A DNA stretch of 64,000 nt. Origin: Zygnema cylindricum (taxonomy: Eukaryota > Streptophyta > Zygnematophyceae > Zygnematales > Zygnemataceae). Below the pieces are notes generated by a model, which made no database searches, was not told the DNA's origin, and saw only the letters and a list, made by a program, of their open reading frames with translations. The stretch lies in NCBI GenBank assembly GCA_037447655.1, contig JBBHKE010000824.1, positions 46,814-110,813 on the forward strand, in the 5' to 3' direction. Position numbers and translations under genes: made by a program. Positions 19,801 through 31,271 of this stretch are shown here, one piece after another. Every line of letters starts with the position of its first letter. The stretch's first letter is position 1.

Positions 19801-20806
19801 AGCTGCCGGAATCCATTATCCATTCGAGGTCCTTTTCTTCTTCCATCATGTCGAGTTTTGCAAGAGCAAATAACTCTTTGTCATCAGTTTTCGGAAAATT
19901 GGTCATATCAAGTTTTTCTTCCTCGATCTTCTTCTTCTCCGATTTCATATCCTCCGCTGAAAATGGAACAATTTTATTCAGGGGTCTTCCAGGAATAGAA
20001 GGTCCGCGATATCTCCATTTTTTCCGGAAAATACTTGTTTCAAGAGCTTTTATATACAAAGGACAAGATCTGAAAGAGTGACCATCAGTATAGCAATAAA
20101 CACATTTCTCAAACTGGGGATTAAACCGATTCCCTTGATATCTACTTTCTCTCTAAAATTGAGCCATGAAGGCTACAACTGCTTTCAAAAATCCTTAAAC
20201 TATTTGAGTGGCTTATTCTGACAAGATAAACTCTATAGCTGTTTGCAAATTTCAAAGAGGTTTGGACAATTTTTTCATTTCATCTAAGGATCCTTTATAT
20301 TCCATAGATAGCCCCTTAAAGAGAATCATGGCTTGATGATAAGGGGAAAAAGTCCCCCCAAAACATGCATTTTCTGACAATAACATTCAAAACCAATTAG
20401 TGTATTCCACCATGCTACCGCCTATGTACTTATACTCATAGATCTGACCAACAGTTATAATCTCATGCTGGTCACTAGCTTTAACATCAAAAGATTTCAA
20501 AGCATCCCACAAATCTGATGCCTTTGTAACATTAATATATGTCATATGCAGTTCTTTTGATATCATAAGCTTCACTAAATTCAAATCTTGGTCAATTTTC
20601 TGATCAAAGTTGGCATCAAATTTTACCAGGGTTACGTTTAACACATCAATAAGTTTCACTTGCTTGAAGTTAAACTTAACCAAATATGCCCAATACAGAT
20701 ATTCACCTCCATCAAAGAATGGAATTCGTGAAGGCGGGCCCGTGACATGTTGTTCTGAGACAATTGCTAGTACTGAAGATGAAGAAGAAGCAGCAGTGGT
20801 GGTCAT
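19801..20806 (-). pseudogene. CopD gag, starting inside the LTR
   Basis: An ATG at 20804-20806, within the LTR, opens MTTTAASSSSSVLAIVSEQHV, crosses the primer-binding site (20733-20747) as TGPPSRIPFFDGGEYLYW and continues through KLMISKELHMTYINVTKASDLW. The C-terminal half is frameshifted but holds a zinc knuckle CVYCYTDGHSFRSC near 20045-20100. An upstream in-frame Met lies at 20839. Gag forms the particle; the LTR-encoded start is unusual. Confidence 0.75.
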
Positions 20807-21595
20807 TGTACAACAAAACAAGAGAGGAAGCTTCCACAAATACCAATGGCAAAACTAAAACTTTGACAGACAATAACTTTCAACACACGGACACAATAGT
20901 GCAACAAATCTACCACAGTGTAGATATCATACAAAAGAACACACACATAAAATTTCACTTAATCCTGCTCACAGATGTGTCAGATATTTAGAGGTGAAGT
21001 TGCATAAAACCGAGTGTACAGTTTTTCATATCATTTGTTCCTAATGAATCAAAATTTACTAAGTCCTACTTCTATACAGTGAAACTACACTAAGCTGTAA
21101 GGAGGCATTCCAGCCGTATATCTAACATTCTAACACAACAAATATTGTGAGTATACCTCTATAATGAAGGTATGTCATAAATCACATTCTCAACATTAAA
21201 CAACTAATTTACTACAGACAAAATTATGTTCTACCAAATATTTACACCAAAGTTGCGACAACGTAAAGTGATAGTGATCTACTCATGCCTCGTCACTATT
21301 TGTTGGCGGCGGCTGTCAGCCGTTCGATTAGAGGATTTGGCACCATAGATGTGACTTCACAAAGTACCGTGGTCCCGCTGAATTTCCGTACGTCCACGGA
21401 AGACAAACTCACGCATTTCTCTCAAGTGACGACGAGTGTCCCAAGTGTGAATGAACCGTGAACTCCCAACTTCACTATCACACTAATTTTGGTAAGTAGT
21501 GAACCAAACTTAACAAAAAATGACTTAAGTCCTGAACAGCTCTCTCTCCCTCACAGCTGAGGCATAAAGAGGACGAAAGCTTTCTAAAAACAACA
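20748..21595 (-). repeat. CopD 5' LTR
   Basis: On the minus strand it starts TGTTGTTTTTAGAAAGC and ends next to the primer-binding site. It encodes the gag leader (Ser and Ala-rich). It contains CTCTC runs and a CCTCA-GCTG-TGAGG hairpin near the start. The right duplication TTAAC follows at 21596. Confidence 0.85.
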
Positions 21596-21600
21596 TTAAC

Positions 21601-22222
21601 TTGCCTCTCTTGCAGTCGTTAGGTGCTTCTTCTTCCTCCCTAAATTTATTTTGCACGAATAGATGGCTTTCGTTCGTTTCTTCCAAACAGTTTCTACTTC
21701 TCCCCTATCCGTTGATTCCGGGTCGATTTCCACCACGTCTTCGCTTCGGTTGGAGTTAATACTAGGGGTTCCACATTTTGGTCCTTCTTGATCTGATCTG
21801 TATCTGCAAGATCATCATCTTCTTGAAATCTTGGATAGTGAGGAAGCTCAAAGTCATCAATTTTTTTTGTCTCAAATATGATTCTGACTGTCTTTGTATG
21901 CTTAAAGATTTCTATAGATTTCCTTTTATCCATAACCACTAGATGCTTCACTAGAATTATATCGTCTCTCTTCACATCATAGACTATATATCCTTTTACA
22001 TCTTCATCATATACAAGTAGATATCCTGGTTTTTCTTTGGATCTAACTTCGAGTTTGACCGATCTGTGTCTAAACTCAACACTTGACTACCTGAAACCTT
22101 TAAGTGTGAAACATCTGGTTTTTGGTCTGTCCATCTCTCATAAGGTGTTTGGCCTTTTACTAGTGAAGTAAGATTTCTATTCTTGAGATAATTTGCACAG
22201 TTAATTTCTTTAGCCCAAAACT
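21601..22222 (-). pseudogene. Cop3 linker and integrase C-terminal part
   Basis: The frame 21694-21975 is the acidic linker (KIDDFELPHYPRFQEDDDLADTDQ). The frame 21996-22222 is the post-core integrase (INCANYLKNRNLTSLVKGQTPYERW, QKPDVSHLKVSGSQVLSLDTDRSN). The integrase homology stops abruptly at about 22222, at FWAKE, where a foreign block begins. Confidence 0.75.
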
Positions 22223-22550
22223 TCAATCGCGCAAATAGTACGCAGCATCCGCTTCTATCAAACTGCGGCAGCACTACTTCCTCGTCCAATCCCAGCGTTA
22301 CACTGCTCATTGCTATTAGAGTTAGCGAATTATCACAGTTGACATTTATCAGAATTAACTACACTAACTAATGTTTTGCCATGTGGCTCAATCGGAATCA
22401 CTTAACTGAAGAGTGGTTATTTATAGTAATTTACGATTTTGAATAAAAAAAACACTCACTCAAATTAGAGCGATTACCTCTAATAACGATGGGCAGTGCA
22501 GTGTACTTACCGTAAGAGGTTATAGTCAATGCTGTGACCGGCTGCGGACC
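22223..22550. other. Foreign 328-bp block replacing part of Cop3 integrase
   Basis: Compared with Cop2 (about 10600-10915), Cop3 has no integrase homology here; a non-homologous block of similar size takes its place. On the minus strand it has a consensus splice-donor sequence, GGTAAGTAC (plus 22503-22511), and a frame opening MSSVTLGLDEEVVLPQFDR that runs into the integrase. It could be captured host sequence or repair filler. Its source is unknown. Confidence 0.55.
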
Positions 22551-23190
22551 CCCGGGTGAAGGCACTTTGGCCGGTGCCCAAATATCAGTGTGTACTAAGT
22601 CTGCAACTTTTTCTCATTTATATGTGGTTTCTTTGGAAAAGGTAACTTGTGTGCCTTACCTTGAGCACAACCACTACCGTCACTCAGGTTTTCACTTTCC
22701 CAAAATTGAATTCCTTCCAGTATTCCCATCTTTTTCATTTCTTTCAACTTATCTAAATGCACATGTCTAAGCCTCTTATGCCACAACATAACATCATGTA
22801 CTCCAACATAGTAAAGTTTCTTCTTTTTATTGTTTAAAAACAGCCTAAACATCCCTTGCCTACCTTTTTTAGCATTGAAATAAACTTCCTCCTCAAAGCT
22901 AGTAGTAAAGGTTCCCTTTTTAGTGCTAGTCTCAAAACCCATATCATCCAACACAAACGTTGCGATGAGGTTTTTGTTCACATTATGAATACACAACACA
23001 TACAAGAATGTCATTATGGATGTCTTCCCTTCCACTAAGAATTTTTGATCTACCGATCCCACTGTAGTAGTAGTGACTACCCTGCCATCCCCATACTCTA
23101 TCTCTACAAAAGGAATCTTTCTCATCTTAGTGAATAGGTTTTTGTCCTTACACATATGCATGGAGGCACCTCAATCCACAATCCATCCTC
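22551..23190 (-). pseudogene. Cop3 integrase N-terminal part and protease
   Basis: An open frame of 188 codons (22595-23161) runs from MHMCKDKNLFTKMRKIPFVEIEYGDGRVVTTT through SFEEEVYFNAKKGRQGMFRL and MLWHKRLRHVHLDKLKEMKKMG to GCAQGKAHKLPFPKK. It thus covers late protease and the integrase zinc domain. A stop (TGA) replaces the Ser of the protease active site just upstream, near 23170. The frame ends as the sequence reaches the foreign block. Confidence 0.8.
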
Positions 23191-24310
23191 CTTCACCTTT
23201 TAATCCTCCTAAAGCACATTTCTGCTCTCGAGGAATTTCGACCTCGGTCTTCGCCTCCTACTCCACATCAAGCAAGATATCATCGTCATCGTCCTCGTAT
23301 TCCTCCTCGTGTACCTGAGTCACAAAAGAATTTTTTTTTCATCTTAAAGGTCTACCGATCTTAGCCTCCTTTAACCAAAGTTTGGTTAGCTTAGTGCATT
23401 TCGCCATATAGTGCTCTAGTTTCTTACAAAAATGACACAAACCCTTAGGAGCCCTCGGTGCGAACTCATCGATCTAATTTTTTTGCCCCCCTCTTATAAT
23501 TTCAGACCGGTTTGTTGAAATCCGTATTCCTCCAATCGGTCCCAGCTGCCAAGGCTTGCCCACTCTTTCCTCCGCTTCGAATCTCAATCATATTCTCTCA
23601 AACGAGAATCATCCTTACCACTGAATTGCATATCCACCTCGAGTCCAGCAAGTCATGCACACGGTTAACTATGTTCTCCAACTCATTTGGTAACTTCATG
23701 AGAAAGCAATTAACCTTCACCTTTTCAGTTTCAACTTGTCCAGCACTCTCTAACTCCATAAAAAGTGTTGCAAGCTCATTAAAAATATCCAACATCATCC
23801 TCCCCTAGTATACATATGCGTCAATTTTCTGATCAGCTAACTCCTGTTGTTGAATCCTACCACTTCGATACATTTGTATGAGAGCCACCCAAAGATCAGA
23901 TGCCCTCTCTACTTGCGAATAAAGAGATGCAAATCTTTAAGTTAGATGGCGGAGGATGAAGTGTTTTGTCGCTATATTGTTGTTCTCTCAGGTAACAATA
24001 TCATTCACCTTGTTTCTCATAATAGGTGACATGAATGCCAAATCGGTTGCTATCTGTGTGATCGTCTCTTTCTCCTTTCCTTTGTCCACCACCTCCCCTT
24101 CTTTTGTCTCCTCCGTTGGAGATGGATCTGCATTCTGGTGAATCTGATCCTCCAAACCCTGGAGGGATGCCAAGACTAAATGGACGCCTCACCCGTCCAC
24201 TCCCTATTCCCCAAAACCTTTTTTCACATAAAGCTCATGTCATTATACTTTCCTAGTATATGAAGCCAATTCAATTAAAGATGGGCACCCTAGAGGATGG
24301 GCCCATAACT
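23191..24310 (-). pseudogene. Cop3 gag and primer-binding site
   Basis: The primer-binding site is 24296-24310 (GATGGGCCCATAACT on the plus strand, 13 of 15 matching the half-tRNA site). The gag frame passes through it as QVMGPSSRVPIFN, then hits a stop. Later fragments MLDIFNELATLFMELESAGQ (23598-23798) and a zinc-knuckle region near 23420 are recognisable. The frame is heavily broken. Confidence 0.75.
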
Positions 24311-24791
24311 TGCAATTTTGAGACCTTCATACGTCCTCAAAATGGGCAGCTCACACGAAGCCCCTAGGATAACCCTAACCCTTTTTTGTTTCAGAAAAAA
24401 AATAACTGACACGTTGGCTGACAAGAAGTTTGACCACTTTCACCTCTATGAAGGCAAGACTCCCCTCAGTAAATAGCAAAAAAAATCTCTGAATTTACTT
24501 CCCTGAGTAGTAAGTTACGGTGGGTCAAAATTGACCTTTTGTACAGAAAATCTCTCGGAGAGAGGGTCCTATCTACCAAATTTTTCTAAGTCTTATCTCT
24601 CTCTAAAATTGTATCTACTTACGTACGACACCAATCACAAAATTGTTTCATACATAAAGGTACAAGTGCCGGTGTACTTTGTGTACTGACATTGTATGAC
24701 ATGGCCAAAAAGTTGACACATGTCATATCTTGATTCGTTCGTGTAATCTCTAGAGATGTCGCAATCCAATGTGGTTGAGCCAGGTGTGATT
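24311..24791 (-). repeat. Cop3 5' LTR, proximal part
   Basis: It starts TGCAATTTTGAGACC like the Cop3 3' LTR and runs to the TGATT duplication at 24787-24791, where Cop4 begins. The LTR resumes at 36694. Confidence 0.85.
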
Positions 24792-25856
24792 TGTAGAAAT
24801 TGATGGTTCCTTTTAAATATTTTCAAGGTCTAAATTAAAATGCATAAAGAAGCCGAGGCAGTCTATCTCTAACTTCTCTCTCCAAACTCCCACACTTGTC
24901 GCAGTCACTGGGAAGTTGGAGTGGAAGCTAGAGCCATGGTAACCTTGGATATGCAGAGGTTTACGGTAAATGGATTAGTTTATATACCGATAAGTTGTTA
25001 ATTTACTAAAAGGATAGATGTTGGAACCGGGATTTGATCCTGGTACCTGCGGAGAGAAAGGTAGCCGGTAGCCGGTAGTCGTAGCCGTTAAGTCTACGAC
25101 TAATGATATATGATATAGGGTTTGATATTTATTTAAATATAATTACGTAGGATAATTCATTTAATTGCAATAGTTGACGGGGTAAATAGATCTAGTTATG
25201 TAAAAGTACGGATTACGGTGTGTGTAAGAAACTAGTATCGCACATTTATTTCTTTAACAAAACAAATACCTCGCAAGTATTTATGAGGGCTACGATTGAA
25301 ATATGCATTCAATCGGACGGCCGCAAAAAAATCCGAGATCGCGGCAGAGAATCTCGGCGGTTTGTTGTCATCGCCACATCAGACACGTGGAAAAATTACA
25401 TTGGATCGCGGCATCCCCAAGGATTACGCGACTGAACCCGGATATGACATGTGTCGACTTTTAGGCCATGTTGTACCGTTTCTGTACATAAAGTACATCG
25501 GCAGATGTACTTTTATATACGGAAGTGTAATATGATTGTTTCCGTATATAAGTAAATAGAGTTTGTAAGAGAGATAGAACTTAGAAAAAATTGGTAGATA
25601 AGACCCTTCTCCCAGAGAGCTTCGGTACAAAAGGTCAACTTTGACCGTCCACAACTTACTGCTCAGAAGAGCAAATTCAGAGATTCTTTTTGCTATCGAC
25701 GCTGGGGAGTCCTCACTTCACAAGGTTGAAGGTGGTCAGAGTTTTTGTTTGCCATGGTGGCGGTTATTCGTGCTGAAAGACAAAGGGGTCACGGTTATCC
25801 TAAAGGCTTCTTGTGAGCTGCTTACTCTGAGGTTCTATGGAGGTCTTAGAGTTGTA
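24792..25856 (+). repeat. Cop4 LTR a
   Basis: It starts TGTAGAAATTGATGGTTCC and ends near GAGTTGTA, then the primer-binding site. It contains ACACGTGG (ABRE/G-box type) near 25384, four GTAC cores near 25470-25515, a TATATA near 25513-25520, and hairpins TGCTC-AGAA-GAGCA and CTTCA-CAAGGT-TGAAG. Confidence 0.9.
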
Positions 25857-26850
25857 AGTTATGTGCCCGCCATCTAGGGAGCCTTTATTCAATGAAGCTA
25901 GCTTCATTTATTGGGAAAGTATGATGACACGAGCTCTATGTGAGAAACGGTTTTGGGGAATAGTGAGTGGATGGGTGAGGCATCTATCCAGTCTTGGGAT
26001 ACCTTAAGGGTTTACATGAGGCAGATTCACTAGAGATGCAGATCCATCTTACATCGAGGAGACAAAGGAAGGAGAGGTGGTGGAAAATGGAAAGGAGAAG
26101 GAGACGACCACACTAATAACAACTTGTTCGGCATTCATGTCACCTATTTTGAGGAACGAGGAGAATGTTTTTGATACCTGGGACTTCAACAATATGGCAG
26201 CAAAGCACTTCATCCTTCGTCATCTTACTCAAGGCCTTGCATGTCATCATTTGCAGGTAGAAAGGGCATATGATCTTTTGATGGCTCTCATAGAGATGTA
26301 TTGAAGGTGTACGATTCAGCAACAACGGTAGGTTGATCACAAAGTTAAGGAGTATGTATACAAAGGGGGGAAGATGTTAGATTTTTGTAATGAGCTTGCT
26401 ACACATTTCATGGAGCTAGAGAGTGCTGGAAAAGATTTAAGTGAAAAAGAAAAGGTTAACTGTCTATTGATGTAGTTACCCAATGAGTTCGAGAACATAG
26501 TCAACCGTGTAGAGGACTTGCTGGATTCAAGGTGGATATTGAACTCAGTGGTACGAATGATTCTAGTTCGGGAGAATACAATTAAAATCCGAACGGGAGG
26601 AAAGAGTGGGCAAGCCTTCGCAGCTGGAATCGACTGGAGTATAAGGATTCCTGAAGACCGGTGGGAAATTGCGAAGGGGGGGAGCAAAAAAATCACACCG
26701 ACGAGTTCGGACCAAGGGCTCCCAAGGGTTTATGTCATTTTTGTAAGGAACCATGGCACTATATGGCAGAGTGCACTAAATTAACCGAGCTTCAATTAAA
26801 GTAGGGGCAGCCGGTGAAACCCAAAGAGGAAAGAAAAAGGCCCTTGTGAC
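25857..26850 (+). pseudogene. Cop4a gag and primer-binding site
   Basis: The primer-binding site is AGTTATGTGCCCGCC (25857-25871), diverged from the half-tRNA consensus. gag opens MCPPSREPLFNEASFIYWESMM, then FWGIVSGW, MAAKHFILRHLTQGL, LDFCNELATHFMELESAGK and RGENTIKIRTGGK-like blocks. Stops occur after IP, in the T rich region near 26300 and at 26474. The zinc knuckle (26728-26775) survives in another frame. Confidence 0.75.
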
Positions 26851-26959
26851 ATAGGTACATGAGGTGGAATCCGAAGACGAGGACGATGAGCTGCTATTGG
26901 ATGAGGAGTTCGAAGCGACAAACAAGGTAGAAATTCCACGAAAGCAGAAATGTGCTTTC

Positions 26960-27330
26960 TGTGGATTGAAAGGTGTAGCACGCTGGATTGTAGATTCAGG
27001 TGCCTCCATGCACATGTATAAGGATTAACACCTGTTCACTAAGATAAGAAAGATTCCCACCGTAGATATAGAGTACGGGGATGGGAGGATAGTCACTACT
27101 ACTCTTGTAGGATCGGTAGATTTGAAAGTGTTGGTAGAAGGAAAGACATCCATAGTTACATTCTCGGATGTATTGTTTATTCCGGATCTGAACAAAAACC
27201 TTATCTCTACGACTGTATTAGATGATATGTGTTTTGATACTAGCACTAGGAAAGGAGTCTTTACTCCTAGTTTTGAGGAGGAAGTTTATTTCACCGCTGA
27301 AAAAGGTAGCCAAGGGATGTTTAGGCTGAT
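26960..27330 (+). pseudogene. Cop4a protease
   Basis: The active site is intact as ARWIVDSGASMHM near 26980-27015, unlike Cop2 and Cop4b. It continues with VDIEYGDGRIVTTT-type sequence and an open frame from 27122 carrying LFIPDLNKNLISTTVLDD. A stop falls at about 27027 after the MHM stretch. Confidence 0.7.
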
Positions 27331-28200
27331 TTTAAGCAATGAAAAGAAGAAACTATATTATGCTGGTGTTCATGATATAATGATGTGGCATAAGAGGCTT
27401 GGGCATGTGAATCTTGATAATCTAAGAGAGATGAAAAAGATGGGAGTGGTGGAAGGAATATAGTTCAATGAGAGTGAGAATCTAAGTGATTCCACTGGAT
27501 ATGCTCATGGTAAAGCACAAAGATTGCCCTTTCCCAAAACAACCACCTATAGGGGAGAAAAAAATATAGATTTAGTACACACAAATATTTTGGGACAGGC
27601 CAAAGTGCCCTCATTGAGGGGAAGAGATTTATGAGGACTATCCCAGATGATTGGTCTCGGTATTCCAGGGTGTATTTTTTGAAAAACAAGTCAGAAGTTC
27701 AGGATTGTTTTTAACAATATAAAGCATGAGGCCAAAAACTCCATGAAACTCCAATCTAGAGAGTAAGGAGTGACAATGGTGGAGAGTATACTTCTAACCA
27801 GTTTGAGGATTTTTTGAGGGAAGATGGAGTTCAACACCAAAAGAAAATTCTAGAAAACATGGAACAAAATGGGGTAGCTGAAGGATTAAATAGGACACTG
27901 AGTGAAAGTGCTAGAAGTATGCTGTCGCATAACAAGATAGGAATAAGGTTTTGGGCAATAGCAATGAAGTGCACTATTTACCTCAAAAATAGAGTTCTTA
28001 CCTCAGCTATAAAAGATCAAACAACTTATGAGAGATGGACCAGCCGGAAACCAAACATATCTCACTTAAAGGTTTTTGGCATTCAAGTATTAAGTCTCGA
28101 TACAGATTAGTCTAATTGGAAGCTAGATCTTAAAGGAAAACCAAGATACTTACTAGGATATGATGAAATGTTAAAGGATATAGAGTTTATGATCTAAAAA
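27331..28200 (+). pseudogene. Cop4a integrase
   Basis: It includes MMWHKRLGHVNLDNLREMKKMG, a damaged CX2C pair (STGYAHGKAQ), a DDWSRYSRVYFLKNKSEV block without the frameshift of Cop2, an NGGEYTSNQFEDFL block with the second Asp, and NGVAEGLNRTLSESARSML, where the catalytic Glu remains. Stops at about 27460 and 27713 break the frame. Confidence 0.75.
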
Positions 28201-29560
28201 GGGAAGATAGAAACTTAGTAAAGCATATAGTACTTATGGATGAAGGAAATTCTATGGATCCATTCAAGATTATAAAGTCAGTAAAAATCAGATTTAAGTC
28301 AGAAAATTCTAATGACTTTGAAGTTCCTACCTATCTAGGTTTTAGAGAAAATAACATTATTGCGCTACAAATTAGACCAAAAAGAACTCGGCTGCGGAAA
28401 CTCCAATGACAACTCTCCCGAAGCGGAAGACGTGGTGGAAATTGATTTAGAATCAAGGGACATGGTAGAAGCCGCAATTGTTCAAAAGAATCCACGAGAA
28501 CCATCTATTCCGGCCACAGATTTTTGAGGGGGGGAGGAGAAGTAGCAAAAGATTGCAAGAAAAACAAGTTAATAACAAGGTAACAAAACTATCTCATCAA
28601 GATGAACCTCAGGCTTATGGAGAGGCGATGACTTGTCCAGAAAGAAACTGTTGGAAGACATCCATCAACGAGGAGATGGCCTCAATTATGGCAGCCGATA
28701 CTTGGGAGTTGGTGGATTGTCCACCTAACCGAAAACCAATCGGTTGTAAGTGGGTTTTCAAATTAAAACTGAACCCAGATTACACAATCGAGCGCTACAA
28801 GGCCAAATTAGTGGCAAAGGGATTTACACAAAAGGAGGGAATTGACTACGAGGAAACCTTTGCTCTGGTCGTCTTCCCTCCATCCGCATACTTCTCATTT
28901 TGGTAGTAGCAAAAGACATGGGAGTGAACCAGGTGGACATCAAGACAACCTTTTTGCATGGAGAATTGCAAGAGGAGATCTTCATGCGACAACCTGAATG
29001 GTTTGTGGAGGAAGGAGAGGAGAGTAAGGTATGCCGACTGATTAAATCTCTTTATGGTTTGAAACAGGCGCCTTAACAGTGGAATAAGAAGCTTGATGAG
29101 TTTCTTACTAGCCTGGGATATATATCAGATCAGCTCTGATCACTCAATCTATGTTTTCGAAGATGAGGAAGGTTTTATATTTATTGCAATTTATATTGAT
29201 GATTTGCTTGTTTTAAGTAAATCAATGGAAAAAATTAATAAAGTGAAAACCGATCTTAAGGGGAGATTTGAAATAAATGATATGGGGGAAGCAAAATATA
29301 TTTTGCGAATTTAAGTAGATAGAGACCGAGAAAGAAAGATTATAAGATTGACTCAAAAGGAAGCAATAGGGAACATGCTGGAAAAATTTCAGATGGATAA
29401 AGCTAATAGTTGTACATCTACAATGGAGTTGAAAAAGGAAAGTGAGGGGAGTGAGGAAGAAGGAGTCATAGTCTTAGACGAGGAATTATCTCCCGAAGAA
29501 CAAAAGTTAATGCAGACTATTCCTTATAGGAAGTAGTGGGAAATCTAATCTATTTTATGA
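28201..29560 (+). pseudogene. Cop4a linker and reverse transcriptase
   Basis: The frame 28478-28906 reads SKRLQEKQVNNKVTKLSHQDEPQAYGEAM, then TWELVDCPPNRKPIGCKW and KLVAKGFTQKEGIDYEETFA. Later, 29093-29314 carries FIAIYIDDLLVLSKS with YIDD in the active site. A TAA at 29312-29314 occurs before VDRDRER, exactly as in Cop2 and Cop4b. Confidence 0.8.
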
Positions 29561-30199
29561 ATCGTAGTCAGTCGAATTTTGCTGCAGCTGTAGAAGTGTT
29601 GAGTAGAAGTCTAAATCCTCCCACTAAGAGAGATTGGGAGGCAGATAAGAGAGTCCTTAGATATTTGATAGGAACTAGGGATCTATAGTTGCATATGGGT
29701 GGGGAGAATAGTGACATCACTATTTGGAGTGATGCCAGTTATAGTGATGCTCCGATGAGGAGATGCACATCTAGATATGTATTATATGTGGGTGATGGGG
29801 CTTGCTGTTGGAGTAGCAAGTAGCAAAAAGTTATTGCTCAGTCGACCATGGAGGCTAAGTATATGGCCTCTTGCTCTGCTGTAAAAGAATTCATGTGGGT
29901 CAAGTCTTTGCTTAGTGAGCTTGGTCACCTTAAGAGTGGTGTGCAGAATTTTTTTTGTGATAATCAAGCAGCAATTGCTATTTCTGCCAATCCTAAACAC
30001 CATTTTAAAGCCAAACACATGGACATTAGACTCGGCTTTGTTAGAGAGAAAATAGAAAACAAAATAATCAGTTTAGAGTACCGACCAGATAGTGAGATGG
30101 TAGCTAATATGATGACCAAACCTGTGCATTCCCCTAAGCTAATTTTCTACGAGGAGAAGTGTGGTCTTAAATTAAAGATTTACTAGAAAATAAGGGGAG
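29561..30199 (+). pseudogene. Cop4a RNase H
   Basis: Blocks are AAAVEVLSRSLN, then a TAG at 29686-29688 replacing the Trp before LHMGG, MRRCTSRYVLYVGDGACCW, and an open stretch 29848-30186 with EAKYMASCSAVKEFMWVKS and DNQAAIAISANPKHHFKAKHMDIR. The stop in SK-QKV at 29821-29823 is shared with Cop2. The polypurine tract AAATAAGGGGAG precedes LTR b. Confidence 0.8.
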
Positions 30200-31271
30200 T
30201 GTAGAAATTAATGGTCGTTAAATGTATTTTCTAGGTCTAAATAAAAATATAGGAAAAAGCCGAGGCAGTCTACCTCTAACTTCTCTCTCCAACTTCTCAA
30301 ACTTGTCGCAGTCATTCAAAAATTGGAGGGGAAGCTAGAGCCATGGCTACCTAGGCTATCCAGAGGTTTACAAGAAATATGTATATTAGTTTATTTACCG
30401 TTAGAGGTTTATTTACTAAAAGGATATGTGCTGCCCCCAGGATTTGATCCTAGTACCTACCGAACAGTAAGCAGCCGGTAGCCGGTAGCGTTATCCGTTA
30501 TGTCTAGACCTAGTGTTACGTGCTATTGGGTTTGATATTTACTTACACATTACCAAGTAGGATAATTCATTTAACTGAAACTATTTACGGGATACATAGA
30601 TTTAGTAATGTAAATGTACGGTTTGTGGTACGGATAAAGAAACGAATACTGCGCATTTGTTTCTTTAGCGAAACGAATACCATGCACGTATTTATTACGG
30701 CTACGATTAAATGTGAATTTAATCTGACGGCCGGAATGAACGTCGAGATCGCGAAAAAGAATTTTGGCGGTTTGTGGTCATCGCCACATCGGATCACACA
30801 TGGCAGAATAACATTGGATCGCGGCATCAGCGAGGATTAAGGGAGCAATTATGGATATACCACATGTTGACATTTAGGCCATGTCGTACAATGTCCGTAC
30901 AAAAAGTACACCGGCAGCTATACTTTTCTGTACGGAAGTGGAATATGATTGGCTCCGTAAATTAGTAGATAGAGTTTGTGAGAGAGAAAGGACTTAGAAA
31001 AATTAGGAGATAGGACCCTCTCTCCCAAAGAGCTTCTATACCAAAAGGTCAACTTTGACCCTCCATAACTTACTGCTTAGGGGAACAAATTCAGAGATTC
31101 TTTTTGCTATAGACTCAAAGGAGTCTTCCCTTCACAGGGGTGAAGTTGGCCAGTGTTTTTTTTTGCTAGGGTGGCATTTGTTCTTGCTGAAAACACAAAG
31201 GGGTCAGGGTTATCCTAGAGGCTTCTTGAAAGTTGTCCACTATGAGAACTTATGGAGGTCTTAGAGTTTCA
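30200..31271 (+). repeat. Cop4 LTR b (middle)
   Basis: It starts TGTAGAAATTAATGG and ends AGAGTTTCA. In sequence it groups with the Cop2 LTRs, not with LTRs a and c: for example it keeps TCTACCTCTAACTTC and the GCTGCCCCCAGGATTTGATC block. A 106-codon frame at 30520-30840 is homologous to frames in both Cop2 LTRs. Hairpins GACTC-AAAG-GAGTC (31112-31125) and CTTCAC-AGGG-GTGAAG (31130-31145) are perfect. Confidence 0.9.

Larger units (their letters stand above)
15821..21595 (-). mobile_element. CopD: copia element nested in Cop3
   Basis: Two LTRs of 848 bp and a perfect TTAAC duplication (15816-15820 and 21596-21600) define the insertion, which separates the Cop3 linker from its RT. All copia domains are present in order on the minus strand but degraded. 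CopD belongs to a different family from Cop1-4: its coding region resembles CopE more, and its gag start lies well inside the LTR. A truncated relative is at 57300. Confidence 0.9.

Noticed and set aside
20610-20858. Plus-strand frames over CopD gag
   Set aside because: They are antisense shadows of the gag frame; the minus-strand reading has the family motifs.
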